From positions 62,001 to 126,000 of the forward strand of contig NZ_RQRU01000003.1 in assembly GCF_004335015.1 (NCBI RefSeq): DNA of 64,000 nucleotides. Reading direction: 5' to 3'. Below the pieces are notes generated by a model. The model did not search any database, was not told the origin of the DNA, and was given only the letters and a program-made list of their open reading frames with translations. The stretch's first letter is position 1; each line of letters starts with the position of its first letter. The DNA comes from Psychrobacter pygoscelis. GTDB taxonomy: Bacteria; Pseudomonadota; Gammaproteobacteria; Pseudomonadales; Moraxellaceae. Made by a program: the position numbers and the translations under genes. Shown one piece after another: positions 45,486 through 55,197 of the stretch.

Positions 45486-48400
45486 TTAAGAGAAATGAAA
45501 ATGTAAGTTCTCTTCAGCGACGATAGTTTTTAGTCCTTGAATATTGTCATCGTTAGGGTAGAGCCGCCAGTGGTCTGATAGGCTAACATTGGCAATACCG
45601 AATTCTTCATAGATACTTAGCCCTAGCGGTAGGCAGCCATCTTGGGTATTTTTAGCTATACTCGATACAGGAGCGCTACTCAGCGAAGCGTTCTGCATTA
45701 GATCATTGCCCTGTTCGTCATACAGTCCGGGGGCATTCATGCTACTGGCATCAGCAAAATAGTCAGCCTCGCTATCATCGTCGCCGTGGTCTAAGAGTTT
45801 GGGCGTAATGTCAGGCTGAGCCGACTTGAGCAAGGGCTGAATACGATCGAGTAGAGCGACATCTGCTGAATGGACTTTGATACTGATTTTCTTAATCCAG
45901 CGCAGGCGAGCCTCTACCATACTCAGCACGTCTTCTAAGCGGGCGAATAGCCTGCCATCTCGCTCACGGATACTGCCTTTGACGACGACGACTTCATCAA
46001 CTTTTAGATTGTCTTTGAGCCGATTAAAGCGCTCGGCATAGCAGCTAACCTCCAAGCGTGAAGTGCCATCATCCAAGGTAATGACGCTACGGTTACCAAA
46101 GTTGGCAATATCCATAATGAGACCGGAGAAATAACAAGCGCCATTATAGCCTGTGTCGGCTAGCTCATCTAAACGCGCACCGCCAGTGTAGCGCTTTAAC
46201 TCTTCTCGATAGATATCAATGGGGTGTCCAGTCAGATATAGGCCCAAAGTGTCTTTTTCGGCCTTTAGTCGGTGCTTGTCCCCCCAAATTAGCTCAGCTG
46301 ATGATGGTAGAGGCGGCGCTGCAATAACGTTATCATCGCCGCCAAACAGGTCCATCATGCCGATCTCTTGATTCTGCCGCGCTTGCTCTGCCGCTTGCAC
46401 GGCATTAGGCAATTGTGCCATCAGTGCGCCGCGAATCTCAAAAGCTCGGTCTGCTGGTAAGTCTGGTCTCAGGGTGGCAGCGAAATCATCAAAGCAGCCA
46501 GCTCGCACTAAGGCTTCTAGCGTACGCTTATTGACCTTTTTGATATCGACGCGGCGACAGAAGTCATATAGGTCTTTGAAATCGCCTTCTCGTTTGCGCG
46601 CCTCAACGATAGATTCGACAGCACCTTCGCCCACACCTTTAATAGCGCCAAGGCCATAAATAATATTGCTGGCTGTGTCAGCAACAAAGTGCCACTCACT
46701 ACGATTGACCGAGGGGTTGTCTACGGTCAGGCCGAAGTTCTCACGGCAGTCATTAATGAAGAAGACGACGTTGTCCGTGTTGTTCATATCTGAGGTCAGT
46801 ACCGCCGCCATAAACTCAGCAGGGTAGTGGCGCTTTAGGTAAGCGGTTTGATAGGCCAAAACGCCGTAAGCAGCAGAGTGTGATTTGTTAAAACCGTAGC
46901 CCGCGAACTTCTCCATAAGATCAAAGACACCGCCTGAGGTCACCTCATCGATACCTTGAGCCGTAGCACCAGTGACGAAGATGTCACGCTGCTTAGCCAT
47001 TTCTTCAGGTTTTTTCTTACCCATTGCTCGGCGCAGCATGTCTGCCCCGCCAAGACTATAACCTGCCATCACCTGTGATATCTGCATTACCTGCTCTTGA
47101 TAGACGATAACGCCATTGGTGTTCTCAAGGATGGGCTCAAGATTTGGGTGATCGTACTCTACCGCTTCACGGCCATGTTTTCGATCGATATACATCTCTA
47201 CCATGCCCGCATCAAGTGGGCCAGGACGATACAAGGCACACATGGCGATGACGTCCTCAATGTTAGTCGGCTTAAGCTTGGCAAGGTACTTTTTCATCCC
47301 CATACTTTCAAGCTGAAAGACCGCGGTAGTCTTGGCATCTTGCAATAGCGCATAGGATTGCTTGTCATCAAGTGGCAGGTCTTCTAGCACAAGTGCAGCC
47401 TTGCCTTCTTTTTGTCGGCGGCGGTTGATATTTTCTACAGCGGCGTTGATCACCGTCAAGTTGCGTAGTCCCAAAAAATCGAACTTGACCAGACCGACAG
47501 CTTCGACATCGTCTTTGTCAAATTGACTGACGCGGTGACCTTCTTCATCACAATAAATGGCACTAAAATCAGTAATTCGGTTGGGTGCTATAAGGACACC
47601 ACCGGCGTGCTTACCGACATTTCGGGTGATGCCTTCAAGCTTGATGGCCATCTCCCAGATCTCGTTGGCATCTTCATAATCCATATTGTCTGGATTGGAC
47701 AGCAGCTCCTTGAGCTGAGGCTCTTGCTCTAGAGCGTCTAAAAGAGAGATACCAGGTGTCTTCGGGATAAGCTTGGAGATTTTGTCAGCTAGTCCGTAAG
47801 ATTTACCTTGTACTCGCGCCACATCACGTACGACAGCTTTGGCAGCCATTGTACCAAAGGTGATAATCTGCGATACGGCGTCACGACCATATTTACTGGC
47901 GACATAGTCAATCACTCGATCGCGGCCTTCGATACAAAAGTCAATATCAAAGTCGGGCATGGAGACCCTTTCTGGATTCAAAAAGCGCTCAAATAGTAGA
48001 TCATAATGTAGCGGGTCAAGATCGGTAATATTTAGTGCATAAGCGACCAAAGACCCTGCCCCTGAGCCACGTCCTGGCCCTACTGGTACGCCATTGGCCT
48101 TGGCCCAGCGGATAAAGTCCATAACGATTAAGAAATAACCGGGAAAGCCCATCGAGAGAATAATACCCAGCTCATGCTCCAGGCGCTCATCGTAAGGTCG
48201 GCGGATCTCATCCCAGTCATCACCACGCTCAGCAGGAGGGTAGAGCTTGTCTAAGCGGGCATTAAGACCACGCTGCGACTCATTACGGAAGAAGGACTCA
48301 ATGGTCTCACCCTCTGGAACCGGGAATTCAGGCAAGACGTTAATACCGAGGGTCAAGGTGACATTGCAGCGCATAGCAAGTTGCATGGTATTGTCTACAA

Positions 48401-49151
48401 CTTGCGGCAAATCTTCAAATAAGCTCTGCATCTCAGCTTGCGTCTTTAGATACTGCGCGTCAGAGTACTCTCTTGGCCGATTGGGATCAGCAAGCACATA
48501 AGAGCCAGCGATACAGACGCGAGCCTCATGAGCGTCAAAATCCTCTTGATGCAAAAAGCGCACATCATTGTGGGCGATAATAGGAATATTATGCTGGCTG
48601 CCAGCGTTAATAGCGGCTTCGATAAAGGCGTCTTCATTGGCTCGATTAGTGCGCTTAATAGCGAAGTACAAGCGATCTGCAAAGCTGGCTTGCCATTCAT
48701 TAATAAGCGCTGCTGCCTTTTCAGGTTTAGCGCCTAACAGCATTTGACCCACATCAGACTTTTCAGTCAATAACACCACAACACCCTCAGCAAGCTCAAG
48801 AATTGCGCTGCGTTTGACGATAGGGACCCCGTGATTGGCTGGATCGTTCCGCCCTTCAATATAGCCCGCGGAGACTAGCCGAGTAATATTCTGATAGCCA
48901 TCATTATTTAGCGCCAACAAAGTCAATCGTGTTTGCTCATCATCCATAATGACTTCAGCGCCTATAATGGGCTTAATCCCTGCACCAAGACAGGCGCGGT
49001 AGAATTTGACAGTGGCATACAAATTCGACAGATCTGTCAGTGCTAGCGCTTTTTGCCCATCTGCGGCAGCTGCCTTCACTAGCGGCTTGATGCGCACAAT
49101 AGAGTCGGTGATGGAGAATTCGCTGTGAATGCCAAGGTGTACAAATGCCAT
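45486..49151 (-). CDS. dnaE: DNA polymerase III subunit alpha
   Basis: A 1221-residue replicative polymerase. The PHP domain begins FVHLGIHSEFSITDSI. The catalytic palm carries PDFDIDFCIEGR near residue 400 with the two active-site aspartates, and PVGPGRGSGAGSLVAYAL just before it. HhH and OB domains follow (YFSGLIMDIANFGNRSVITL near 990), then a C-terminal tau/clamp-binding tail. It is about 60 residues longer than E. coli DnaE, mainly in a D/S-rich insert near 1140. AAGAG precedes the ATG. It stands alone on the minus strand. Confidence 0.96.
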   Translation of the reverse strand: MAFVHLGIHSEFSITDSIVRIKPLVKAAAADGQKALALTDLSNLYATVKFYRACLGAGIKPIIGAEVIMDDEQTRLTLLALNNDGYQNITRLVSAGYIEGRNDPANHGVPIVKRSAILELAEGVVVLLTEKSDVGQMLLGAKPEKAAALINEWQASFADRLYFAIKRTNRANEDAFIEAAINAGSQHNIPIIAHNDVRFLHQEDFDAHEARVCIAGSYVLADPNRPREYSDAQYLKTQAEMQSLFEDLPQVVDNTMQLAMRCNVTLTLGINVLPEFPVPEGETIESFFRNESQRGLNARLDKLYPPAERGDDWDEIRRPYDERLEHELGIILSMGFPGYFLIVMDFIRWAKANGVPVGPGRGSGAGSLVAYALNITDLDPLHYDLLFERFLNPERVSMPDFDIDFCIEGRDRVIDYVASKYGRDAVSQIITFGTMAAKAVVRDVARVQGKSYGLADKISKLIPKTPGISLLDALEQEPQLKELLSNPDNMDYEDANEIWEMAIKLEGITRNVGKHAGGVLIAPNRITDFSAIYCDEEGHRVSQFDKDDVEAVGLVKFDFLGLRNLTVINAAVENINRRRQKEGKAALVLEDLPLDDKQSYALLQDAKTTAVFQLESMGMKKYLAKLKPTNIEDVIAMCALYRPGPLDAGMVEMYIDRKHGREAVEYDHPNLEPILENTNGVIVYQEQVMQISQVMAGYSLGGADMLRRAMGKKKPEEMAKQRDIFVTGATAQGIDEVTSGGVFDLMEKFAGYGFNKSHSAAYGVLAYQTAYLKRHYPAEFMAAVLTSDMNNTDNVVFFINDCRENFGLTVDNPSVNRSEWHFVADTASNIIYGLGAIKGVGEGAVESIVEARKREGDFKDLYDFCRRVDIKKVNKRTLEALVRAGCFDDFAATLRPDLPADRAFEIRGALMAQLPNAVQAAEQARQNQEIGMMDLFGGDDNVIAAPPLPSSAELIWGDKHRLKAEKDTLGLYLTGHPIDIYREELKRYTGGARLDELADTGYNGACYFSGLIMDIANFGNRSVITLDDGTSRLEVSCYAERFNRLKDNLKVDEVVVVKGSIRERDGRLFARLEDVLSMVEARLRWIKKISIKVHSADVALLDRIQPLLKSAQPDITPKLLDHGDDDSEADYFADASSMNAPGLYDEQGNDLMQNASLSSAPVSSIAKNTQDGCLPLGLSIYEEFGIANVSLSDHWRLYPNDDNIQGLKTIVAEENLHFHFS

Positions 49152-49440
49152 AAAAGACTCTTAAAGTTAAACGAAGATTGTTAATCAAGTGACTCAGGTA
49201 GAACAACACTACAGATAAGACAGTAATTATAAGAAATAATAAAAGTAATATTATAGCTTAAGATTCGACTACGAGGGCTACGATAGCGGCTGAAACTGAA
49301 TATCAGAATGCAAGTTTTTAACGGTCGAAATGATAACAGATAACCACGGTAATATCAGCCTGAATACCAAGGAGCTAGACTAAGCCGCGCTGGTAGTACC
49401 ACTAATTTGTCAAGTGGCTCTAAAGTAGATATGGCTTGGG

Positions 49441-50190
49441 TTAACTAGGTAAAGGAGACTGACGATAAAACTTAACCATAATCTCGTAAATCTCAGGATA
49501 AGCCTCTACTAGAGCAGCTGGAGTTTCAAAAAATACTTCACTAAGCACAGCAAAAAACTCAGCCGGATTGCTCGCGCCATATCGATCCAGTCCAGGTTTT
49601 GGATGCCTCTGAAAGTCTTCAAACCCTTGCGTCATCGTCTCAGTCCACCTGCTAGGGTCCATGCCTGGTTGTAGTGGAGGGAAGCCATTGGCACGGCCGT
49701 TGAGCATGTCGAGCTTGTGCACAAACTCATGGATGACGACGTTGTGACCATCTCGCACACCAGAGTGCTGGGCATCCTGCCAAGATAGGATCACTGGACC
49801 ACGTTGCCAAGCTTCACCGCTACGACTGTGATGATTCTTATGCACCACCCCTAGCTCATCGGTGGTACTGCTGTCATTGATGAAGGCTTGTCGATAAACA
49901 ATAATAGAAGACCAACCTGAATACCAGTCAAGCCCTAGATGTAAAATAGGCAGGCAGGCTTGCAGGGCAATAGATTGTCTTACCTTGTCAGTGATCACAA
50001 AGCCCTTAGCTCCGGTAAATGACTTGTCATGCAAGAATAAGGTGGCTATCTTGAATAAGTGGCTTAACTCAGCGTCTGTTAGTCGGTCGAGTATGGGGAT
50101 TTGATTGGCGACTGCCTGCCAATCGGAGGTGGAAAATTGACTTTGTGCCAGTATCCGCTTTTCTCGCCAGTCTTTGAATATACCGAACAT
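49441..50190 (-). CDS. mtfA: MtfA-type zinc-dependent peptidase (M90)
   Basis: A 249-residue protein. VVIHEFVHKLDMLNGRANG near residue 150 carries the HExxH-like zinc motif (HEFVH) of the MtfA family, and EFFAVLSEVFFETP holds the downstream Glu ligand. GWSSIIVYRQAF and VILSWQDAQHSG are family blocks. In E. coli MtfA acts as an aminopeptidase that also binds the Mlc repressor; the latter role is unknown here. AAGGGA precedes the ATG. It lies downstream of dnaE-unrelated sequence and diverges from the DUF1810 gene. Confidence 0.88.
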   Translation of the reverse strand: MFGIFKDWREKRILAQSQFSTSDWQAVANQIPILDRLTDAELSHLFKIATLFLHDKSFTGAKGFVITDKVRQSIALQACLPILHLGLDWYSGWSSIIVYRQAFINDSSTTDELGVVHKNHHSRSGEAWQRGPVILSWQDAQHSGVRDGHNVVIHEFVHKLDMLNGRANGFPPLQPGMDPSRWTETMTQGFEDFQRHPKPGLDRYGASNPAEFFAVLSEVFFETPAALVEAYPEIYEIMVKFYRQSPLPS

Positions 50191-50347
50191 TATTTATCCC
50201 TTTTATTTTTTAACGGACTATAGCGCCTGTAAGTTTCATTAGTCTTAACTTTCAATACAGTTTTGGTGGCAGTTATGACCAGCACTCTGTCATGTTCGCC
50301 AGCAACAGATCAAGCAATCAACTCATTTGTCAAACTGGAGACTTAAT

Positions 50348-50779
50348 ATGAGCACTATGTATAAAGCTGTATTTGATGACTTTGTTCAAGCGCAGAACAC
50401 AGTCTATCCACAGGTTGTAGCAGAGCTGACTCAAGGCCGCAAGCGCACACATTGGATGTGGTTTGTCTTTCCGCAGCTGATAGGGCTAGGCCATAGTGCA
50501 ATGGCGCAGCGTTTTGCCTTAGATAGCCTAGATCAAGCAAAAGCTTATTTGCGCCATGAGGTGTTGGGCACACGGCTATTAGAATGTGCAGAGCTATTGT
50601 TGGTCCATACTGATAAAAGTGCTCTAGAAATTTTTGGCAGCCCTGATAATTTAAAGCTACACTCTTCACTCACTCTATTTGCATTGGCAGCGGATAACGG
50701 CTCAGTATTTGAGCAGCTGCTACAGCAGTTTTTCTTAGGGAGATATGATGCAAAAACTTTGGAGATTTTAGGGATGTGA
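50348..50779 (+). CDS. DUF1810-family protein
   Basis: A 143-residue soluble protein. The blocks FDDFVQAQNTVYPQVVAELT, GRKRTHWMWFVFPQL and RLLECAELLLVH match DUF1810, a family found in many bacteria and of unknown function. FGSPDNLKLHSSLTLFALA near the end is a further family block. GGAG lies before the ATG at 50348; the frame opens at TTG 50327. It is a single gene with no obvious operon partner. Confidence 0.85.
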   Translation: MSTMYKAVFDDFVQAQNTVYPQVVAELTQGRKRTHWMWFVFPQLIGLGHSAMAQRFALDSLDQAKAYLRHEVLGTRLLECAELLLVHTDKSALEIFGSPDNLKLHSSLTLFALAADNGSVFEQLLQQFFLGRYDAKTLEILGM

Positions 50780-51006
50780 CGCTATGTCAAATATAGTAAA
50801 GTCCAGCGGCTGTAACGAACAGCTTTATTCAGTTAAATCATGATTTATTCAATAGACGCTTATAAATAAGTGCTGATGACTGTCTACGAGGGGACGTGCC
50901 AGATGACTAAAATACTGTAAACATAGCCACTCATCATCACCGTTCAAGCCCAGTAGTTGCTACTGCTTGACTGAAATAAATTAGTCTTCGATGGACTCGG
51001 TGTGGT

Positions 51007-51729
51007 TCATTGAGACTCTTCGAATATATGTATTACATTTTGTAGATGTTTCTTCATCGCATCGTGAGCTGCTTGAGCATCCTGATTTTGAATGGCGGTT
51101 ATAATTTCTTGATGTTCCAGCTGGGAGCGTAAAGGCATGTCTTCGGGAGTGTATAGGCTGCGCAAACGGCTAAAAAAGTCCGTGTAATGTTTACTGAGTA
51201 AGAAGGTCAGAAAAAAAGCGTAGGCATTATTTTGGCTAGACTCGGCAATACGGATATGAAACAGACGGTCACCAATATGTTCAGTTGACTGCTCCAAATT
51301 ATCCCGAACATTCATCAAAAAAGCTTCCTTGATATCTTCTAATTGTGCCTCTGTACGATTTTTAGCAGCCAACTCTGCCAAATAAGGCTCAATCAGTAGT
51401 CGCGCTTCCAATATTTCGAAGGGCGTAATCACCGCGTCTTCTTGTAAGTGTGGAGACAACAATGGATGCACTGTTGTGTTAAATCCTGTCTGTGGATTGG
51501 CAGTATCTTGATGATCGTTGATGACATATACACCACTACCTAATTTAACCTCAACAATGCCGTTGACTTCTAAAGCAATCATAGCTTCTCGTACAGAGGT
51601 GCGGCTGACACCTAGCTGCATGGCTAAGTCTCTTTCAGGGGGCAGTTTAGATCCTACCTTATAGACTCCGGCTTTGATATCTTCTTGAATTTTATTAAAA
51701 ATATTTTGATAAATACGAGTTTGCTGCAT
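51007..51729 (-). CDS. GntR/FadR-family (FCD) regulator of the L-fucose cluster
   Basis: A 240-residue transcription factor. The N-terminal winged helix contains VGSKLPPERDLAMQLGVSRT and SVREAMIALEVNGIVEVKLG. The C-terminal FCD ligand-binding domain (residues about 95-235) includes EILEARLLIEPYLAELAAKN. It is divergent from the L-fucose genes with 156 bases between starts, the usual arrangement for a local repressor induced by a sugar acid such as L-fuconate or 2-keto-3-deoxyfuconate; the ligand is inferred. Start is ATG 51729 (the frame opens at TTG 51738). Confidence 0.85.
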   Translation of the reverse strand: MQQTRIYQNIFNKIQEDIKAGVYKVGSKLPPERDLAMQLGVSRTSVREAMIALEVNGIVEVKLGSGVYVINDHQDTANPQTGFNTTVHPLLSPHLQEDAVITPFEILEARLLIEPYLAELAAKNRTEAQLEDIKEAFLMNVRDNLEQSTEHIGDRLFHIRIAESSQNNAYAFFLTFLLSKHYTDFFSRLRSLYTPEDMPLRSQLEHQEIITAIQNQDAQAAHDAMKKHLQNVIHIFEESQ

Positions 51730-51749
51730 AAATTTCAACTTAAATTAAA

Positions 51750-51764
51750 ATTGGTCTTGCCAAT
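51750..51764. promoter_or_regulatory. Candidate operator 1 of the FCD regulator
   Basis: ATTGGTCTTGCCAAT is a palindrome with 5-bp arms ATTGG and CCAAT around a 5-base centre. It lies 21 bases upstream of the regulator start, where it would allow autorepression. A third partial site, ATTGGCTGGACC, occurs at 51783-51794. Confidence 0.55.
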
Positions 51765-51824
51765 AATAGGAAAATATTATAAATTGGCTGGACCTTATGA
51801 GAGTTTTTAGTTGTCTGGATCATA

Positions 51825-51841
51825 AATTGGTCCGTTCAATT
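51825..51841. promoter_or_regulatory. Candidate operator 2, overlapping the fuc operon promoter
   Basis: AATTGGTCCGTTCAATT has 5-bp arms AATTG and CAATT and shares ATTGGTC with operator 1. It overlaps TTCAAT, a possible -35 element that is 16 bases before TATTAT, a possible -10 for the L-fucose operon. The placement suits repression. Confidence 0.5.
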
Positions 51842-51885
51842 TTGAGCTTAACTTCTTATTATAAAGTAAAAGTCAAGGATGAAAA

Positions 51886-52638
51886 ATGAGATTGCTAAAT
51901 AAAACTTGTGTCATCACAGCAGCTGCTCAAGGTATTGGTCAGGCCACCGCCATTGCATTTGCGCGTGAGGGAGCGCATGTTATTGCTACAGATATTAATC
52001 TAGAGCTGCTAAATGAGCTTAAAACACAGTTTGACAACATTACAGTGGAATACCTAGATGTCACTGATAAAGAGCAAATAGATGAGTTTGCAAAAAAATA
52101 TCAAAATGTGGATGTATTGTTCAACTGTGCTGGCTGGGTACCTGCAGGTACAATCTTAGAATGTGACCAAGATCAGTGGGATCGAGCATTCAAGATCAAT
52201 GTAGATTCGATGTACCACATGATTAAGGCCTTTTTACCAGCGATGCTAAAAAAAGGCAATGCTTCGATAATCAATATGTCTTCTGCCGCATCTAGTATAA
52301 AAGGTGTCCCAAATCGCTTTTCTTATAGCGTCACTAAGGCTGCCGTTATTGGCATGACTAAAGCTATTGCGGCAGACTATATTCTGCAAGGCATCCGCTG
52401 TAATGCGATTTGTCCAGGTACCGTCGATTCACCATCTTTGCATCAACGTATTGAAGCGCAAGCGAAAGAGCAAAATAAAACCGTGGATGAAGTATACCAA
52501 CAGTTTGTGGCACGTCAACCGATGGGCCGAGTCGGTAAAGCAGAAGAGATTGCCGCTTTGGCACTGTTTTTGGCCAGTGATGAATCTGCGTTTACCACAG
52601 GTACAATCAATATGATTGACGGTGGTTGGTCGAATTAG
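51886..52638 (+). CDS. 2-keto-3-deoxy-L-fuconate dehydrogenase (SDR)
   Basis: A 250-residue short-chain dehydrogenase. TAAAQGIGQATAIAF is the NAD-binding glycine motif, NCAG follows near 80-83, and the catalytic residues are S133-region SSAAS, Y147 and K151 (YSVTK). The sequence resembles the DHRS6/2-keto-3-deoxy-L-fuconate dehydrogenase group of non-phosphorylating fucose degradation, which oxidises the 4-hydroxyl to give 2,4-diketo-3-deoxy-L-fuconate. It is the first gene of the operon, with AAGGATG before the ATG, and is followed by the hydrolase that splits its product. Confidence 0.85.
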   Translation: MRLLNKTCVITAAAQGIGQATAIAFAREGAHVIATDINLELLNELKTQFDNITVEYLDVTDKEQIDEFAKKYQNVDVLFNCAGWVPAGTILECDQDQWDRAFKINVDSMYHMIKAFLPAMLKKGNASIINMSSAASSIKGVPNRFSYSVTKAAVIGMTKAIAADYILQGIRCNAICPGTVDSPSLHQRIEAQAKEQNKTVDEVYQQFVARQPMGRVGKAEEIAALALFLASDESAFTTGTINMIDGGWSN

Positions 52639-52741
52639 TCAAATTAAAGGCATATTTGATTGATTAAAAAATGAAGGCAATAGCGAAGCAATAAGCTATT
52701 GAGGGTATTTAGTCAAAAATGAAGTGCTAAAGGAATAAGCA

Positions 52742-53584
52742 ATGAAACTTTTAAGATTTGGTGCAAAAGGGCAAGAAAAGCCAGGTATTGTGGATCAAGA
52801 TGGCAACATCCGTGATTTATCGGCTGTAGTCAGCGACATTCATGGTCCAGTGTTAGCAACTGAATTAGATAAAATCCGTGCTTTAGATTTAAACACATTG
52901 CCGAAAGTAGAAGAAGGCGTACGTATTGGTGCGTGCGTTGGCAATATAGGCAAGTTTATTTGCATAGGCCTAAATTATTCCGATCATGCCGCTGAGACAG
53001 GTGCAGAAGTGCCAGCAGAGCCTGTGGTATTTAATAAATGGACCAGCGCAGTGGTTGGACCAAATGATGATGTGGTTATCCCACGTAACTCCCATAAGAC
53101 TGACTGGGAAGTTGAATTAGGTATCGTCATTGGTAAAGACGGTAGCTATATCGACAAAGAACAAGCCATGGACTACGTAGCGGGTTATTGCGTAATTAAT
53201 GATGTGTCTGAGCGTGCCTTTCAACTTGAAGGTACAGGTACATGGGATAAGGGCAAAGGCTGTGAAACTTTTGGTCCAACCGGTCCTTGGTTGGTGACCA
53301 AAGACGAAGTGCCAAATCCGCATAATTTGAAAATATGGTTAGAAGTAGATGGCCATCGCTATCAAGATGGTAATACTAATACTATGATCTTCGATGTACC
53401 AACCATTGTCAGTTATCTTAGCCAATTTATGGGCCTACGAGCGGGTGATGTGATCTCGACGGGCACTCCACCAGGCGTAGGTTTGGGTCAGACTCCGCCC
53501 GTTTATTTGAAGCCCGGTCAAGTGATGCGTCTTGGCATTGAAGGATTGGGTGAGCAGCAGCAAAATGTGATTGCTGCCGAATAA
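52742..53584 (+). CDS. Fumarylacetoacetate hydrolase-family 2,4-diketo-3-deoxy-L-fuconate hydrolase
   Basis: A 280-residue FAH-family enzyme. FICIGLNYSDHAAETGAEVP, FNKWTSAVVGPNDDVVIP and DWEVELGIVIG carry the metal-binding Glu/Asp residues. CETFGPTGPWLVTKDEVPNP and DVISTGTPPGVGLG are typical of the YcgM/FAHD1-like group. In the L-fucose route such an enzyme cleaves 2,4-diketo-3-deoxy-L-fuconate to pyruvate and L-lactate. It directly follows the dehydrogenase that makes this substrate. AAAGGAATAAGC precedes the ATG. The substrate assignment rests on operon context. Confidence 0.85.
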   Translation: MKLLRFGAKGQEKPGIVDQDGNIRDLSAVVSDIHGPVLATELDKIRALDLNTLPKVEEGVRIGACVGNIGKFICIGLNYSDHAAETGAEVPAEPVVFNKWTSAVVGPNDDVVIPRNSHKTDWEVELGIVIGKDGSYIDKEQAMDYVAGYCVINDVSERAFQLEGTGTWDKGKGCETFGPTGPWLVTKDEVPNPHNLKIWLEVDGHRYQDGNTNTMIFDVPTIVSYLSQFMGLRAGDVISTGTPPGVGLGQTPPVYLKPGQVMRLGIEGLGEQQQNVIAAE

Positions 53585-53733
53585 ACATAACTCTCCTCTG
53601 CAATCTTAAGACAGCCTCTTATTTATCATTTACATTGTATTCAATGTCAATGAATAGGGAGGTTGTGTCTTAAAGAAATGTTTTTTACAAAAATTGTTTT
53701 TACCAAAAATGACGTTAAAAATGGATTTTTACA

Positions 53734-55011
53734 ATGCTTAAAATTACAGACCTTGAAGTCTTAGACATCAGATTCCCCACTTCTCAACACCTAGACGGCT
53801 CGGATGCCATGAATCCTGATCCGGATTATTCTGCTGCTTATGTCATTTTAAAGACAGACAATGATGCGCTTTGCGGTCATGGTCTGACTTTTACCATTGG
53901 CCGTGGCAATGAAATTTGCTGTGCTGCTATTGAAGCGATGCGTCATTTGGTGGTTGGCTTAGATATTGATGAGGTTAAACAAAACCCTGCATTAATGTGG
54001 CGTCATTTGACGTCAGACAGTCAATTGCGTTGGATTGGTCCAGACAAAGGGGCCATGCACTTAGCGACAGGCGCTGTAGTTAACGCCATTTGGGACTTAT
54101 GGGCAAAAAGTGAAGGTAAGCCGGTATGGAAACTGGTAGCTGACATGACCCCAGAACAGGTGGTGAATTGTATTGACTTTAGTTATATCACCGATTGTAT
54201 TACACCGGATGAGGCGCTGACATTATTAAAAGCGAACGCAGTAGCTAAAGACCAGCGTGAGCAGACGCTACTACAAGAAGGTTATCCTTGTTATACCACT
54301 TCTGCAGGTTGGTTGGGCTATAGCGATGAGAAACTAGCACGCTTGTGTCAAGAAGCGATAGACGAAGGCTTTAATTACATTAAGTTAAAAGTTGGTCGTA
54401 ATGTCGAAGAAGACATTCGCCGCGTGAGCATTGCTCGTGAAATTATCGGTCCAAACCGCCATTTGATGATCGATGCCAATCAGATTTGGGAGCGTCAGGA
54501 AGCCATTGACTGGGTAAAAAAATTGGCGTTTGCTAAGCCTTGGTTTATTGAAGAACCCACCTCTCCAGATGATGTAGAAGCTCACCGCGCTATCCGTCAG
54601 GCCATTGCTCCAATTCAAGTGGCCACAGGTGAGATGTGTCAGAACCGTATTATGTTCAAGCAATTTATCATGCGTGAAGCCATTGACGTTGTTCAGATTG
54701 ATGCCTGCCGTATGGGTGGGATTAATGAAGTGTTAGCTGTGTTATTAATGGCAGCCAAATACGGACTGAAGGTATGTCCACATGCTGGCGGTGTAGGTCT
54801 ATGTGAATATGTTCAACACTTGTCCATGATTGATTACTTGTGGTTCTCTGCTGAAAAAGATGACCGTGTCACTGAGTTTGTCGATCATTTGCATGAGCAT
54901 TTTATTGAACCATGTGTCATTGAAAACGCAGCCTATATGCCACCAAAGCTACCAGGTTTTTCGATTGAGATGAAGGCTGCGTCTATTCAGCAATATTTAT
55001 TTCGTGAATAG
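53734..55011 (+). CDS. L-fuconate dehydratase (enolase superfamily)
   Basis: A 425-residue member of the mandelate racemase/enolase superfamily. YIKLKVGRNVEEDI near 220 holds the KxK-type base, DANQIWERQEAI near 250 supplies the first metal ligand, EEPTSPDD and TGEMCQNR the next ones, and PHAGGVGLCE the conserved His. These blocks, including GLTFTIGRGNE near residue 50, match L-fuconate dehydratase rather than mandelate racemase. It converts L-fuconate to 2-keto-3-deoxy-L-fuconate. The ribosome-binding site is weak. It lies third in the operon. Confidence 0.92.
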   Translation: MLKITDLEVLDIRFPTSQHLDGSDAMNPDPDYSAAYVILKTDNDALCGHGLTFTIGRGNEICCAAIEAMRHLVVGLDIDEVKQNPALMWRHLTSDSQLRWIGPDKGAMHLATGAVVNAIWDLWAKSEGKPVWKLVADMTPEQVVNCIDFSYITDCITPDEALTLLKANAVAKDQREQTLLQEGYPCYTTSAGWLGYSDEKLARLCQEAIDEGFNYIKLKVGRNVEEDIRRVSIAREIIGPNRHLMIDANQIWERQEAIDWVKKLAFAKPWFIEEPTSPDDVEAHRAIRQAIAPIQVATGEMCQNRIMFKQFIMREAIDVVQIDACRMGGINEVLAVLLMAAKYGLKVCPHAGGVGLCEYVQHLSMIDYLWFSAEKDDRVTEFVDHLHEHFIEPCVIENAAYMPPKLPGFSIEMKAASIQQYLFRE

Positions 55012-55071
55012 TCATAAATATAAGACAGGTCTAGCCGTTTTAATAGGATGTAGAGCGACTCATATCAAAGG

Positions 55072-55197
55072 ATGATTGATAGGCGAGTAATCAAGGAGGA
55101 TTTGCAGCAAAAACTGCAATGAGACTTTCTCGGAGTGATTCTTTTAGGGTCAGCGGGATCATCAGAAGTATGGGAAGCGATTAACAAGGAGTGTTAA
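55072..55197 (+). pseudogene. Short frame with in-frame UGA, possible gene remnant
   Basis: Between the dehydratase and lactonase genes, an ATG at 55072 opens a frame of 16 codons (MIDRRVIKEDLQQKLQ) to a UGA at 55120. The same frame then continues DFLGVILLGSAGSSEVWEAI to a TAA at 55195, which directly abuts the GTG start of the lactonase. The second part reads like a protein C-terminus. I do not recognise the family. A selenocysteine or readthrough explanation has no supporting structure that I can see; a decayed gene end is more likely. Confidence 0.35.

Noticed and set aside
45486..49151. Many open frames on the opposite strand of dnaE
   Set aside because: They are shadows of the dnaE codons without ribosome-binding sites or recognisable products.
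55072..55197. Selenoprotein encoded by the UGA-containing frame
   Set aside because: No SECIS-like hairpin immediately after the UGA was evident and no known selenoprotein motif is present.
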